64,000 bases of DNA, taken from NCBI GenBank assembly GCA_963781105.1, contig CAWAED010000001.1:124001-188000 (forward strand). The letters run 5' to 3'. This stretch comes from Palsa-295 sp963781105 (GTDB lineage: Bacteria; Acidobacteriota; Terriglobia; Acidiferrales; UBA7541). Below the pieces are notes generated by a model, which worked only from the letters and a program-made list of their open reading frames with translations, was not told the DNA's origin and made no database searches. The translations under genes were made by a program, and so were the position numbers. Each line of letters starts with the position of its first letter. Position 1 is the first letter of the stretch. Below are positions 7,930 through 18,300 of this stretch, piece after piece.

Positions 7930-8814
7930 TTGCGTATTGACCGCACACACCGGACGTGGCTGATTGCTTCGCTGATCATCCTGAGCGTGGCGACCGCGAT
8001 CTATCTCGCCTATGCGCAAACTTCGCCGTCAGGCCCGAGCGGCGGCAGCGGCATCGGCTTGATGTTCGGCGTCGTAGGATCGCTATTTATGATTTTTGCG
8101 GGGCTGCTGGCGGCGCGAAAAAAAGTGCCGGTGTGGAGACTCGGGCGCGCGCAAGACTGGATGCGCGGCCATTTGTGGCTGGGGCTGCTCAGCCTTCCCA
8201 TTGTTTTCTTTCACGCCGGGTTCCGGTTTGGCGGGCTGCTCACCACGGTTTCAATGGTGTTGCTGATTATCGTCGTGGCCAGCGGAATCTTCGGCGCCGT
8301 CTTGCAGCACTACATGCCGCCGGTGATGACCGTGCGCATCCCCATGGAGACAATCTTCGAGCAAATCGATCGCGTGCGAGCGCAATTAGTGGCCGAGGCC
8401 GATGCGATGGTGAAAGAAGTCTGCGGGCCCCGAAATCCCCCGCCGCCCGCGCTCGCTGGAAGCAAGCGTGGACGCGCAGCGACAATGATCATGGTAGCAA
8501 CGACAACGATTCCGTTGTGCAATTTTTATAACGGCGAGGTGCGCCCGTTCTTGCAGAACGAAAGCGTCCAGAATCCGGCTCTTGCCACCAGAGCCAAAGC
8601 AGCTGCTGTTTTCGATGGCTTGCGCACGCTGCTGCCGAGTGACCTCCATACGATTGTCCATAACCTGGAAGAATTATGCGAAGAGGAGCGGCAGTTCCGG
8701 CGGCAGATTCGTTATCACCACTGGCTGCACGGATGGCTGATGCTGCACGTTCCGCTTTCGCTTGCGCTCCTGTTGCTGGGATGCGCGCACGCGATCATGG
8801 CTTTGCGTTACTGA
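7930..8814 (+). CDS. Cytochrome b-like membrane protein, probable membrane anchor of the redox complex
   Basis: A 294-aa protein with about five transmembrane helices, near residues 10-30, 42-62, 80-98, 104-128 and 262-290. Histidines occur in or near helices (MRGHLWLG, VFFHAGF, HHWLHGWLMLHV, GCAHAIMAL), a spacing suggestive of b-type haem ligands as in cytochrome b561/NarI-like anchors. A soluble segment of about 130 residues separates the last helix. The start is a TTG at 7930, bounded by an in-frame stop at 7921, with only a weak Shine-Dalgarno sequence. It lies 35 bp after the Fe-S gene and 24 bp before the decahaem gene, so it probably bridges cytoplasmic Fe-S clusters and external haems. 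I cannot name the family; haem binding is inferred. Confidence 0.7.
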   Translation: MRIDRTHRTWLIASLIILSVATAIYLAYAQTSPSGPSGGSGIGLMFGVVGSLFMIFAGLLAARKKVPVWRLGRAQDWMRGHLWLGLLSLPIVFFHAGFRFGGLLTTVSMVLLIIVVASGIFGAVLQHYMPPVMTVRIPMETIFEQIDRVRAQLVAEADAMVKEVCGPRNPPPPALAGSKRGRAATMIMVATTTIPLCNFYNGEVRPFLQNESVQNPALATRAKAAAVFDGLRTLLPSDLHTIVHNLEELCEEERQFRRQIRYHHWLHGWLMLHVPLSLALLLLGCAHAIMALRY

Positions 8815-8838
8815 ACCCGCGATTGAAAGCGAGTCATC

Positions 8839-10173
8839 GTGGCCCGAGCGAAGCTCACAACTAAAACGCTGGCGCAGCGCATTGACCTGGACTATTTCAA
8901 GCATCCGCATCCCCTCCGGCGCGCGCGTTCGATGCTATCGATTGCTATTCCGTTGATCGCGCTGATTTGGCTGGGCTGGTATGCGCTTGGCCGCAACAAT
9001 CGCGTTTACAGCGCTGGAAAAATGTCCTCGGCCCATGCCGTATTGACAGCGAAATGCAGCTCGTGCCACGTGAAGGAAGCGAATTCGTTCAGCGCGAAAG
9101 CCACCGACCAATCTTGCGACACCTGCCATAGCGCTCCTTTTCATCACGCCAACCAGACTTTCACTCCGATATGCGCGTCGTGCCACCTGGAGCACCGCGG
9201 CCATTTGCGCCTTGCAGTCACGGCGGACATCACTTGCACGCAGTGCCACGCGGACTTGCACACAATCGGAGCTCCGACCCAGTTCACCGCCGAAATCACA
9301 CGGTTCAACGGCGGCCATCCCGAATTTGCCATCTTGCGGAATCGCGGGAGTGACCCTGGGACGATCAAGCTGAATCATTTTGTACATTTGAAACATAATC
9401 TGCGGGGACCCCATGGTCCTGTGCAGCTCGATTGCGAAGATTGCCATCGCACCGTGCGGCCGCCAGCCGGATGGAGGTTCGGATCATCGCAGCCGCAAGA
9501 TATGCCCGTAGCGCAAACCGGGATTCCGCCTTCGATGGACGCCGGCCGCGCGTACATGTTTCCCGTGACCTATACCAAACACTGCATCGCGTGCCACGGC
9601 TTGCAATTTGACCCGCGATTCCAGGAAAGCGCGCCGCACGATACTCCCGAAGTGATCCACGCGTTCCTGATCCAAAGATTTCAGCAATATATTCCCAATC
9701 ATCCCGCGGAACTTCGCGTGCTCGCGCCTCATCGTAATATTCCGCAAAAGCCTATACCACCCGACGTGCGCGTGCTCACGCCTCAACAGTGGGTGACGCT
9801 TCGGGTGGCAGAGTCCGAGGAGCTACTTTGGCGGAAGACGTGTGCGGAGTGCCATGCGTTACGGTTCGCAGCGAATGCGACGCTGCCAACCGTCGCGAAA
9901 TCAAACATTCCTCAACGATGGTTCCAACACGCCGTCTTCAATCACGACGCGCACAAATTCCAGCAATGCGTCGAATGCCACGCTGGCGCGCCGAAAAGCC
10001 AGGAAACGTCCGACGTGCTGCTGCCGGGGATAGAAACTTGCGAAACGTGCCATCGCGGCGGGCGCGAAGCAGCGGAATCACGCTGTTTTGAATGTCACAC
10101 GTATCACGATTGGAAGAATGAGAAGCCGGTGAAAGGGACTTTCACTCTGACTGCATCCGCTATCGGTAACTAA
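8839..10173 (+). CDS. Membrane-anchored decahaem cytochrome c (cytochrome c3-like)
   Basis: A 444-aa protein (GTG start) with one N-terminal hydrophobic segment at about residues 33-50, acting as an uncleaved anchor or signal. It is followed by ten CXXCH sites in order: CSSCH, CDTCH, CASCH, CTQCH, CEDCH, CIACH, CAECH, CVECH, CETCH and CFECH. Many extra histidines could serve as distal ligands, giving a bis-His haem wire. It is predicted to lie on the periplasmic side, taking electrons from or giving them to the preceding cytochrome b-like protein. It is the last gene of the plus-strand set that begins with the NuoEF fusion. Whether electrons leave the cell or reach a terminal reductase cannot be told here. 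Confidence 0.9.
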   Translation: MARAKLTTKTLAQRIDLDYFKHPHPLRRARSMLSIAIPLIALIWLGWYALGRNNRVYSAGKMSSAHAVLTAKCSSCHVKEANSFSAKATDQSCDTCHSAPFHHANQTFTPICASCHLEHRGHLRLAVTADITCTQCHADLHTIGAPTQFTAEITRFNGGHPEFAILRNRGSDPGTIKLNHFVHLKHNLRGPHGPVQLDCEDCHRTVRPPAGWRFGSSQPQDMPVAQTGIPPSMDAGRAYMFPVTYTKHCIACHGLQFDPRFQESAPHDTPEVIHAFLIQRFQQYIPNHPAELRVLAPHRNIPQKPIPPDVRVLTPQQWVTLRVAESEELLWRKTCAECHALRFAANATLPTVAKSNIPQRWFQHAVFNHDAHKFQQCVECHAGAPKSQETSDVLLPGIETCETCHRGGREAAESRCFECHTYHDWKNEKPVKGTFTLTASAIGN

Positions 10174-10233
10174 ACGCAGGGTCCTCGCGCGGGCGGTCAC
10201 GGCAGAGTGGCCTGTTCCACATCGCCTTCCACG

Positions 10234-12585
10234 CTACTTGGTCTTCATCACGTAAACGCCATCCCATTCTCCTTCCGGAGCATTTTGCGCAAACTCGATG
10301 GCGCGCTCGATGAAAACCTGGCTGGGCCCATCGTCCGGGAAATTCGCGAGTACTTCGGAAAACTGATTGGCCGCTTCGCTCCAATTCTGCGCCTTGTAGG
10401 ATTTCATGGCTGCGTCGAATCGCTCGAGCAGTGATTCATACTTTGATTTTTCGGCCGCGACGTCCATCAACTCATAGATGTTGACGGGCTGGCTCTTCCC
10501 CTTCACGCGGATTTTATCGAGTTCGCGGCAAACGAATTGGCTGGAGACCTGGCGATAGGTCGCTTCGCTGATCACAATCTGCACGTGATACTGCTTGGTG
10601 ATCCCCTCCAAGCGCGATGCGAGGTTCACGTTGTCACCCATCACGGTCCACGACAAGCGCCGTGCCGAGCCCATATTTCCCACATTCACCATTCCGGTGT
10701 TGAGGCCGATTCCGATCTCTATCGGACATTGTCCGGCGGCCTGCCATTTGGCGTTCAGCGCTGCGAGGCCTCGCGTCATGCGCAACGCGCAGGAGCAGCT
10801 TCGAAATGCGTGATCTTCCTGCGGTAAAGGCGACCCCCAGAAGGCCATGATGGCGTCGCCGATATACTTGTCCACGGTTCCGTCGGTGGCGAAAATAATC
10901 TCTTCCATTTGCCCGAGGTAATCGTTGAGCAAGTGGGCCAGCTCGTCTGGGGTCAAACCTTCGGAAATCGTCGTGAATCCGCGAATGTCGCTGAACAACA
11001 CGGAAAGTTCTTTGCTCTCGCCGCCGGGCCGAATGTACTTCTCTGGATCTTTTTCGATCAGCTCGATTACGCCAGGCGAGAGGTACTGCGAAAAACTTTT
11101 TCGGATTTTGCGCTTGGCGCGTTCTTCGCGGATCATGCGCACACTGGTGATCGCGGCATAATTGGCCGTGAGCGTGCCTGCGGGAATCACAAAACTGAGC
11201 CACTGCCCTTTGTGCGCGAAGCTGAAATAGACAAACCCCGCGAATCCCGCGAGGGCCAGGACTACGGAAATCGTGGAATATAACGGAGTCACCCTGCTGA
11301 ACCAGAATCCAAATACGAGACCGAACAGGAGGATGAAACCCAAATCCGCCATTTCCTCGTTGTAGCCACGCTTCAGGAAGGTGCGGCCGGGATCTTCGCT
11401 GTGGAGAAGGTTGTCAATAATGTTGGCGTGGACTTCCACTCCCATGTAGATGCCTTCAAAAGGGGTATTGCGGATATCGCCCATCGCCAACGCGGTTGCT
11501 CCGACCAGCACGATCTTGTCGCGAAAAGTTTCCGGCGGGAGAGTCCCGCTGATGACGTCCCACATTGAATCTTGCTCGTAGGCGCCGTAGGGACCTGCGT
11601 AATTCAAGAGCGCGCTGCCATCACGAGCGGGCCGCACGGTGTGACCGCCGAGCTGAATCCGTTCGAGGCCGTTCGGCGCAATGTATGCGGCGACTTCCTG
11701 ATCCGGAATTTTTTCGTACGCGCGCACTGCCTCCAAATCGAGCGAGGGGAAAAAGTCCTGATCCTGATAGCGGATCATCAGCAAGGCGTGGCGCAGCGTG
11801 CCGTCGGGATCCGGAACGATATTGATGAACCCGAACGACTCGGCCGCATCGGCAAGTTTCGTGATGTTAGCTTCGACGCCCTTGCGGACCAGTCCGCCGT
11901 TATCGCTGAACGTGCGTCTCAAGTCCACTTCGACGCCGCGCTTGAATCCGACCGGCAAGACCTGCGGAAACACATGCGCCCAGGCGATGTTGAAATATTC
12001 CTCGGCCAATTTTGGATCGGGTTGAGAATCGAGAAATACGTGACCGAGTACCACATTACCGCTCTTCTTCATCGCGGCGGCGAAGGTCGCATCCTGATCG
12101 CTGGCGGCTTCCAGAGTTACTACCTTTTGCAGCAACGCCGGAGCCGCCGATGCTCCGAGATCATTTTTCAGTTTCTGCAGAGCCTCAACCGCGGAATTGC
12201 TCTCGGGAACCGGAAACGTGACGTCAAAAGCGATCACGCGCGCTCCGCCCGCGCTCAATTTGTCCACCAGCGTCGCATAACTTTTTCTGGGAAGTGGAAA
12301 CGAACCAATATTCTGCAGGGTTTTCTCGTCAATGCCAACGATGACGATGCGGTCGTCGTGCGGGCGCTTGCCACGCGTCTCAAAACGCAAGTCGAGAGAG
12401 CTCTGCTCGATATTCTGAAGAAACGCGAAGCCGGCGCGCGAGTCACGCTCGCCGATTCCGGAAAACCGAAACAGCACCAGCCCAATCAACGTGATCAGGA
12501 GCGCCAGGCCGAGATCAACGTGATCGAGTGCGAAGCTCTTTGACCAATCCCGCCATCGGGACCATGGCTTTTCGTGCGAGCTCAT
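10234..12585 (-). CDS. CHASE2-domain class III adenylate cyclase
   Basis: A 783-aa membrane cyclase. It has one N-terminal helix (about 26-42), an extracytoplasmic CHASE2 sensor (about 45-380), three clustered helices (about 385-470), and a catalytic domain at about 520-690. Both metal-binding aspartates are visible (LFSDIRGFTT and KYIGDAIMAF). The Lys of DKYIGD and the Asp of MGDNVNLASRLEG are the residues that specify ATP over GTP. A C-terminal TPR-like tail follows. It should make cAMP in response to a periplasmic cue. It ends 60 bp from the decahaem gene, convergently, and a protein with two cNMP domains lies 2.3 kb away, so that protein is a plausible effector. The FecR-domain gene lies just upstream on the same strand, a frequent pairing for CHASE2 cyclases. 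Confidence 0.92.
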   Translation of the reverse strand: MSSHEKPWSRWRDWSKSFALDHVDLGLALLITLIGLVLFRFSGIGERDSRAGFAFLQNIEQSSLDLRFETRGKRPHDDRIVIVGIDEKTLQNIGSFPLPRKSYATLVDKLSAGGARVIAFDVTFPVPESNSAVEALQKLKNDLGASAAPALLQKVVTLEAASDQDATFAAAMKKSGNVVLGHVFLDSQPDPKLAEEYFNIAWAHVFPQVLPVGFKRGVEVDLRRTFSDNGGLVRKGVEANITKLADAAESFGFINIVPDPDGTLRHALLMIRYQDQDFFPSLDLEAVRAYEKIPDQEVAAYIAPNGLERIQLGGHTVRPARDGSALLNYAGPYGAYEQDSMWDVISGTLPPETFRDKIVLVGATALAMGDIRNTPFEGIYMGVEVHANIIDNLLHSEDPGRTFLKRGYNEEMADLGFILLFGLVFGFWFSRVTPLYSTISVVLALAGFAGFVYFSFAHKGQWLSFVIPAGTLTANYAAITSVRMIREERAKRKIRKSFSQYLSPGVIELIEKDPEKYIRPGGESKELSVLFSDIRGFTTISEGLTPDELAHLLNDYLGQMEEIIFATDGTVDKYIGDAIMAFWGSPLPQEDHAFRSCSCALRMTRGLAALNAKWQAAGQCPIEIGIGLNTGMVNVGNMGSARRLSWTVMGDNVNLASRLEGITKQYHVQIVISEATYRQVSSQFVCRELDKIRVKGKSQPVNIYELMDVAAEKSKYESLLERFDAAMKSYKAQNWSEAANQFSEVLANFPDDGPSQVFIERAIEFAQNAPEGEWDGVYVMKTK

Positions 12586-12676
12586 AAGAAGTCAAGGGAC
12601 GGTCTGCCGCCCACACAAATGGCCTTGCCCGCAAAGAGGTTGGACGCTTAGCGACAAGGGCCTTCGGAAACGTGAC

Positions 12677-13504
12677 TCACTGCGCGCTGGGCGGAATTTG
12701 CCGGTTTCCACCATTCGTTGGCGGCAGTTGCTTGTTTCCGCCACCGCTCGTTACCGCCAGGCCGATTCCGACTCCCAGGCCGACCGCAACTGCAGTGCCT
12801 ATGATGGCCCAGCGAAGGCCGTGACCTTGATGCGGAATGCCGCTCTCCACGGGTATGTCCGTCGCCGTGAGGCTGGCTTGCAAAACAGCCGGAGGCGTGT
12901 CCGTGGTCTGGAAGCCCGAGGGCGGGATTTCCGAGGTGATTTGAACCATTTGCCCGGCGCTCACCGTGACGGAATTCGAGGCCGTGCTCGATTGCCCTGA
13001 ATTGTTTGCGGCGTGCGCTCCGTTGAGGGGGGTGACGGTAACCTGACCTTTGTAGCAGATTACCGTCGTGGTGTTGGACTCGAACCCAACATAAAAGTCC
13101 GTGCCGATGACGCCAATTACGGCATTGGGCGTCTTCATCTCAAATTTTCCGCCGGGTTTGGTGATCTTCATCACCTGGCTGCGCACTTTGCCGAAGTCCA
13201 TCTCGAGCGATGTCTGCTGAGACGCGCTGTCGTGCTGCACGATGCGGAGTTCGCTATCCGACCCCAAATTGAGGATCGAGCCGTCTTTCAGGCCGGCGCG
13301 GACGCGGCCGCTATGCTCGGTCTTGAGCAGATCGTTCCAATCCAGCTCTTCTTTCACTTTTGCGGGCGTGGAATTTCGCGTCGCCGCTGGAATCATGGCG
13401 TTGATCTGTCCCGCGGCTTGGCCCGTCTGGGGCTGCGGCATCGCAGGTAATGCTGTGAGTAGCGAGCACAGTACGATCGTGGTAAAGCGCCTAAGCGAAC
13501 TCAT
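12677..13504 (-). CDS. Secreted FecR-domain protein
   Basis: A 275-aa protein with a signal peptide (about residues 1-25). A FecR domain occupies about 50-170, recognised by the GRVRAGLKDGSILNLGSDSEL stretch and GVIGTDFYVGFE. A C-terminal hydrophobic Gly-rich segment (about 228-252) could insert in a membrane. The tail is Pro/Asn/Gln rich. FecR domains outside iron signalling are common companions of CHASE2 cyclases. This gene lies 91 bp upstream of the cyclase on the same strand, so a sensor-partner role is plausible. No sigma/anti-sigma pair is present, so classical ferric-citrate signalling is unlikely. Confidence 0.85.
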   Translation of the reverse strand: MSSLRRFTTIVLCSLLTALPAMPQPQTGQAAGQINAMIPAATRNSTPAKVKEELDWNDLLKTEHSGRVRAGLKDGSILNLGSDSELRIVQHDSASQQTSLEMDFGKVRSQVMKITKPGGKFEMKTPNAVIGVIGTDFYVGFESNTTTVICYKGQVTVTPLNGAHAANNSGQSSTASNSVTVSAGQMVQITSEIPPSGFQTTDTPPAVLQASLTATDIPVESGIPHQGHGLRWAIIGTAVAVGLGVGIGLAVTSGGGNKQLPPTNGGNRQIPPSAQ

Positions 13505-13738
13505 GCGTGACTCCTTTATTGATTACTTGTGGGCTTGTGTAGTGATTTTGACAGAGGACGAAAGAGTGTCAACGCGCAGGGCTGAAGACTGCGCCAAGGT
13601 GGTTAATAGTACTTTGCGGAAGCGGGACATGCCTGGTAATCAGGCGGGAAAATCGGGCTGGCGACCTGCCTGGAGGATCAACGCCGGGCGCGGCAACAAA
13701 CGGCTCAAAAAAGAACCAACGAAACGTCCGGCACCCAA

Positions 13739-14782
13739 TCAGTCGATGTGCTTGCCGTCTCTGGCCTGCAAAACAGGTAATGGGCTTCCAACCGGGAATC
13801 GCTTAAGGGCCTTCGCCGCGGCGCCCGCGCGCCGTTGCCCAATCTTGTGCGAGGCCTGAAAAATGCTTCCCACGCGGATCATTCCGCCCAGCTTGTGCGC
13901 GCCGACAGAAGCCAATCCCATGGACGCCATGCATCCGCAGGACGCGCAATCAGGTTTTCCGCCAAACTGGCAGGGAGTGATCATTGTTTTCAGATCGGCT
14001 GAGAGCGTCTGGGTCGTCATCGCAAAAATGCATTCTTCGGGGCTGTGCGGCGGCGAAGCGAATTGTTGAATCACAACCTCGGGCATGTCGAGTTTAGGGT
14101 AAAGCTTTCGCAGCCGCGACATGTCCGCGATCGCTTGTGCTCGTTCCTCGCGCGTCAGGATTTCAGGCATCCGATCGCCCACTTGAGGAGTAAAGAGGCT
14201 GAACCAAACTTTCTTCACCTCGGGGCGCGGCGTCCAGAATTCCAGGAATTCCGCGAGATAACCGGGCCGCTTCATCATTTGCCCGGTGATCGTGCAATGC
14301 ACCGTGACTCTTTGTCCCACGATGTTCTTGAGGATTCGTTCATACGTCGCGGGCGCTCGCCTGGCATCATGTTCGGGTTGCAACCCGTCAATCGAAACCG
14401 ATATCAGCAATCGCTCCAGATTCGCCCAGGTCGGAGACATCGGTCTAAAGGCGCTGGTGACGATATGCACATGAAGGCCACGGTCCAGTAGCAAAGGAAC
14501 GAGCGTCTCGAGCTCGCGATAGCGCACGAGCGGGTCGCCGCCCACGATAGACAAGTGCAGAGGCTTCAGCCGGTCCACCACTTCCAGAACGCCCTCCACG
14601 AGCGCCTGCCCTTTTCGATCGTTCAAATCTCGCAAGGTCTTCTCGCCACCGAGATGGGCAGCATCGTAGGCGTAACAGCCGGGGCAATTCAAAGGGCATT
14701 CCCGCGTAATCTCGATCGAAAGAGAGGGCGCTTCGCCTCTGAGTATCTTTCCCCACGCTCGAATTATCTGCGAGGTTTCCAC
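13739..14782 (-). CDS. Radical SAM protein with C-terminal Cys cluster
   Basis: A 347-aa enzyme with the radical SAM motif CPLNCPGC (C29, C33, C36) in an N-terminal TIM-barrel domain. A GGDPLVR segment (81-87) fits the SAM-binding 'GGE'-like loop. A second cysteine group (C251, C271, C279, C282, C284) resembles a reduced SPASM/auxiliary-cluster region and could bind another Fe-S cluster. The substrate is unknown. No short peptide precursor, hopanoid or cofactor gene is adjacent, so neither peptide maturation nor cofactor synthesis can be assigned. It is monocistronic in appearance, with 234 bp downstream before the FecR gene. Confidence 0.85.
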   Translation of the reverse strand: METSQIIRAWGKILRGEAPSLSIEITRECPLNCPGCYAYDAAHLGGEKTLRDLNDRKGQALVEGVLEVVDRLKPLHLSIVGGDPLVRYRELETLVPLLLDRGLHVHIVTSAFRPMSPTWANLERLLISVSIDGLQPEHDARRAPATYERILKNIVGQRVTVHCTITGQMMKRPGYLAEFLEFWTPRPEVKKVWFSLFTPQVGDRMPEILTREERAQAIADMSRLRKLYPKLDMPEVVIQQFASPPHSPEECIFAMTTQTLSADLKTMITPCQFGGKPDCASCGCMASMGLASVGAHKLGGMIRVGSIFQASHKIGQRRAGAAAKALKRFPVGSPLPVLQARDGKHID

Positions 14783-15396
14783 TGCTGGCGATCCCTTCCC
14801 GATAGCTTTGAAATGTACGGTGTTTGAAATTCTAACCCGTTCATATCTAACCGGAGAACGAACAAACCATGCTCGTACCTCAAATCGAAAATCCGCCGTA
14901 TGTGTAAATTCCCGTCTTGTAAGAGATGTTCGGCGCCACCCTTAGGTTGCAGGCGCGATTGGACGCTCAAAACTACAAGCGTTTCGGGTTCCCGTGATTA
15001 ACTGCCCGTACAGTATCTACCTAAAACGATAGTCGGTACCGCTTTTTTCGTCCACATCACCGCGCTGGAACCCCGGTGCACCGCGAAACATCGGGAATGG
15101 GATCAGTTAGTATGACCTCGCTATGAAGAATCAGGAGGAACTGATCGGTAGACTCCTCCCGGAGGAACGAGGCCCGGTCACCGAAGGTTTTTTCCTGATA
15201 CTTGATGGCGGCCGGTAGCTTTGCACAAGGTCGTTGTCTCCAGGCCGGAAGAGGGGTAGGATGCACATCCTAGGGGTTCGTGTCCGGGCTTTGACGAAAG
15301 TCACGATTCGGATCGCGGCCGCGGCGGAGCGCTTCCTTCGGTTCTTGCCGGTTGGTGGAACTAGCTTCAGGTCTTCGCAAAGATATTGGGGCGACG
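14783..15396. other. Intergenic stretch without a supported gene
   Basis: About 610 bp between divergent genes, so it should hold promoters for both. Short open frames here lack ribosome-binding sites and family features. I see no convincing hairpin terminator or repeat. Confidence 0.5.
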
Positions 15397-18300
15397 ATGA
15401 AACATCCCCTTCATCTTTCTGTGCCGCTCGTAGTTGTTTGCTGCGTTTGTGCCTCCTTAGGTTCCGCGGTCCGGTGCGCGAACTCCTTCCAGATTTCCCC
15501 CACTCAAGCGCAAGAAGCGCAATCACACGAACCGGCGACGGCGACTATTCCCGGTCCGCTCCGTTCTTTCCTACGCATGGCTGGGGTCAGTCAGAAAGTT
15601 TCTCCCGACGAAGTTATGCCCATGCTCGCGCGCAACGTGTTCATCGTCGGTTATGAGGGAACAGGCGCGACCGGCCACGCGACTGAGTTTCTGATTCTGC
15701 TGAGGCGCTATGTGGAGCAAGCGCGGGAGTTGGCAGCTCTGGCGGGAACCGGCGGCGTAATTCAAGTAACCAATTGCAGCGACGCGAAGAACCTGCTGGC
15801 CATCCTAGGCTACCGCACACGCCCGGACTGCGGTAAGAGCAGCACGTTCGTGGAGACTGCGGATGCGCGGAGAGCGTTTCTGACCATAGACTCCGGTTTT
15901 CCACTCCCCGAATTGGAGAAAACTCTGCAGGGAGGCAAACCATTCGCCTATCCGTACCCGAGTGCGCGCGTACCAATACTTTTAACGGAGGCCGACTGGC
16001 GGGCGGCAAGCAAATATGGCGGCAACGACGCAAGCGGCGGGAGCTTGGTGGACGTCCTCTTGCACGATCCTTCTGTGGCGCGCCTTTACTACGCATGGGC
16101 ACACATGGATCCCGAAACTCAGGCAACTCTGCAACGATCACCGGGAATGAAAAAATTGGCTCCGCTAGGCACCTTGCTGGATTTTTACGGGAGCTTCATT
16201 CTTATTCGCTCGGGATGCGTCGTGGTGCCCGGGGGACCTGCGGCTGAACCGGCTTGGAAGGACCTGGTCGGGGCAAACCCGCATTCGCCGTCGGAATTTG
16301 TACCGAGACTCCTCACCAAAGACGACGGATGGCTGGCCTCGTATTTCGATTCGCTCTCGCGCGTGCCTCCGGAGCAGCAAGCGCACTTCGTCGAGCCTCC
16401 CCGGCTGCGACAATACTACCAGGCCCTCCGCGGAAAAAGCGCCTCGCCGAGCGCCACCGCATCCGTGTTCCGTCCGGACCCGACCCTCTTGCTTTTGATT
16501 ACGCGCATGCAGTGGGAGCCTGATGGCGAACCTCACATTCCTGGGAATCTTCAAGCATGGAAGACCATTCTGAAACAGAAGACCGTTGCCGACGCTGCCC
16601 ACAGCGCAAATGTGGATACCAAGGGTTGGAAAACTTCCGACGGACTCATAGAAGTTATGTTTGCGCTTTCCCGCTTGTACATAGACGGAGGGCCGACCGA
16701 CGCCTTTCTCACGCTAAGTGAAATAGATGCCAAGCGCCCTGCGGGGCATCGCTTGAGCGCCGCAACGGTTGTGTTGATGGCGGAGAAGTTCCGCGAATTT
16801 CGCGATCAGTATTTGATCTTCACGGAATTTCCAGAATTGGACGATGCGTCCATCACCGCCTTTCTGACGACGGCGGAATCTGTGGGCAAAATTCCCGACC
16901 ACACGCTGCGCGGCAACGCCATGGGAATTTTCGAAGCCAATGTCGGACTCTGGCAGATCCTGGCTCGCCAAGGCGAGATCGCCGGCCCCAAGCAGAACGA
17001 GTCCTGGCAGGAAATGATCAAACCCTTCGCCCACCTGTCTTCATCAGACCAGCTTTTCGACGCCGGACGCAACTCGCTGGCGCAAGTCTTGCGCGCGGCT
17101 CGCGGCGAACCGCGACTCTCCCAGGACGATATCGTGGAGTTGATGGCTGGTCCGCGCCAAACGAACACGGAAGGCCAGCGTGTGCATCGGGAACTGGCTG
17201 ATCGAATTCGCCTAGTGTTGGACGATCAACACCTGGTTTCGCTCGATACGCTACTGGCGTTGAACGAAGGCCTAGCTGCCATGGCGCACGGACACGCCCC
17301 CGACAACAGCATGCTCCCGCTTGCCGAAGAGCTCACCGAATTCCAGATGCCGCGTCCGATCTTCACTAAAAGCGAGAGAACCGAGTTTACGACCGGAACT
17401 TATAACAATCGGCATACGGATTTGGAAATGCGGACCGATATTGCCAAGCTTGTGGAATCGAAAGCTTCAGGCGCGGAACTGGAGCAGGCTCGCGGACAGC
17501 TTGTACCTTTCTTAAGGGACACCCTTGTCGGCCTGAGTTATGCGTATTACGAACCGCCCGGGGCTCAGGCTCTGCACAATAATCCGCTCCTGATTCGATC
17601 CCACGACTTCTCCGGTGAAACCGTGATCGGCGTTGCAGAGTCTGTTTGGCAGACGCCCCGTGTGTTCGGCGTAGGATCTCCGGCGGGTGGCGGCGCTCAT
17701 CTCGTTGGATCGCTCGCCGACTTGCCATACGTGCTGGCGCAATTGGAGCAAGATTTCATTGCTCCGGAAAACGTGCAGGCGCTCATCTGGCCAGACGTGA
17801 CGCCGTGCGTTTTGGCTGGTTCCGTTTTGCCGCGCTGGTGGAACGTGAGTAGCACTGAGCTCCACGCCGTTGCGCTTTATCAGCGTGCCGGAGAGGAACT
17901 CCTGGCCGCGTCGGCGCAAAACGTAGAACTGCGCGCCAGGGTGATGAACATCTTCTCCGGGCGGATGATTCCGCAACGCGCAGCGCAGTTGGAAAATGCG
18001 CTGCAGGCGGGACAGATGACGGAAGTCTCTTCTCAAACTACCCCGGCCGACACTTTCTATCTAACAGCGGAGTTTCGACGTAGATATCCCGGCGAAACCA
18101 CTTCGTGGGGACCAGCAGGACAAGAATTGCAGGAATTGTCTAACCAGCATGCTGCGGATCTCGATTGGGAACGGCTTTCGCGTGATTTCGGCGTGCCACA
18201 TCCGATACTGGCGCGAACCTACAGCCGCGAACTGCTGAACGTGGCGCCGTTTCCCATGTTCCAGGGCTATTCCAGCCGATTACTGGCCGAGAACTGGGAT

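Noticed and set aside
11572..12543. 323-codon open frame antisense to the CHASE2 cyclase
   Set aside because: Shadow frame of a well-supported gene; no motif, no ribosome-binding site.
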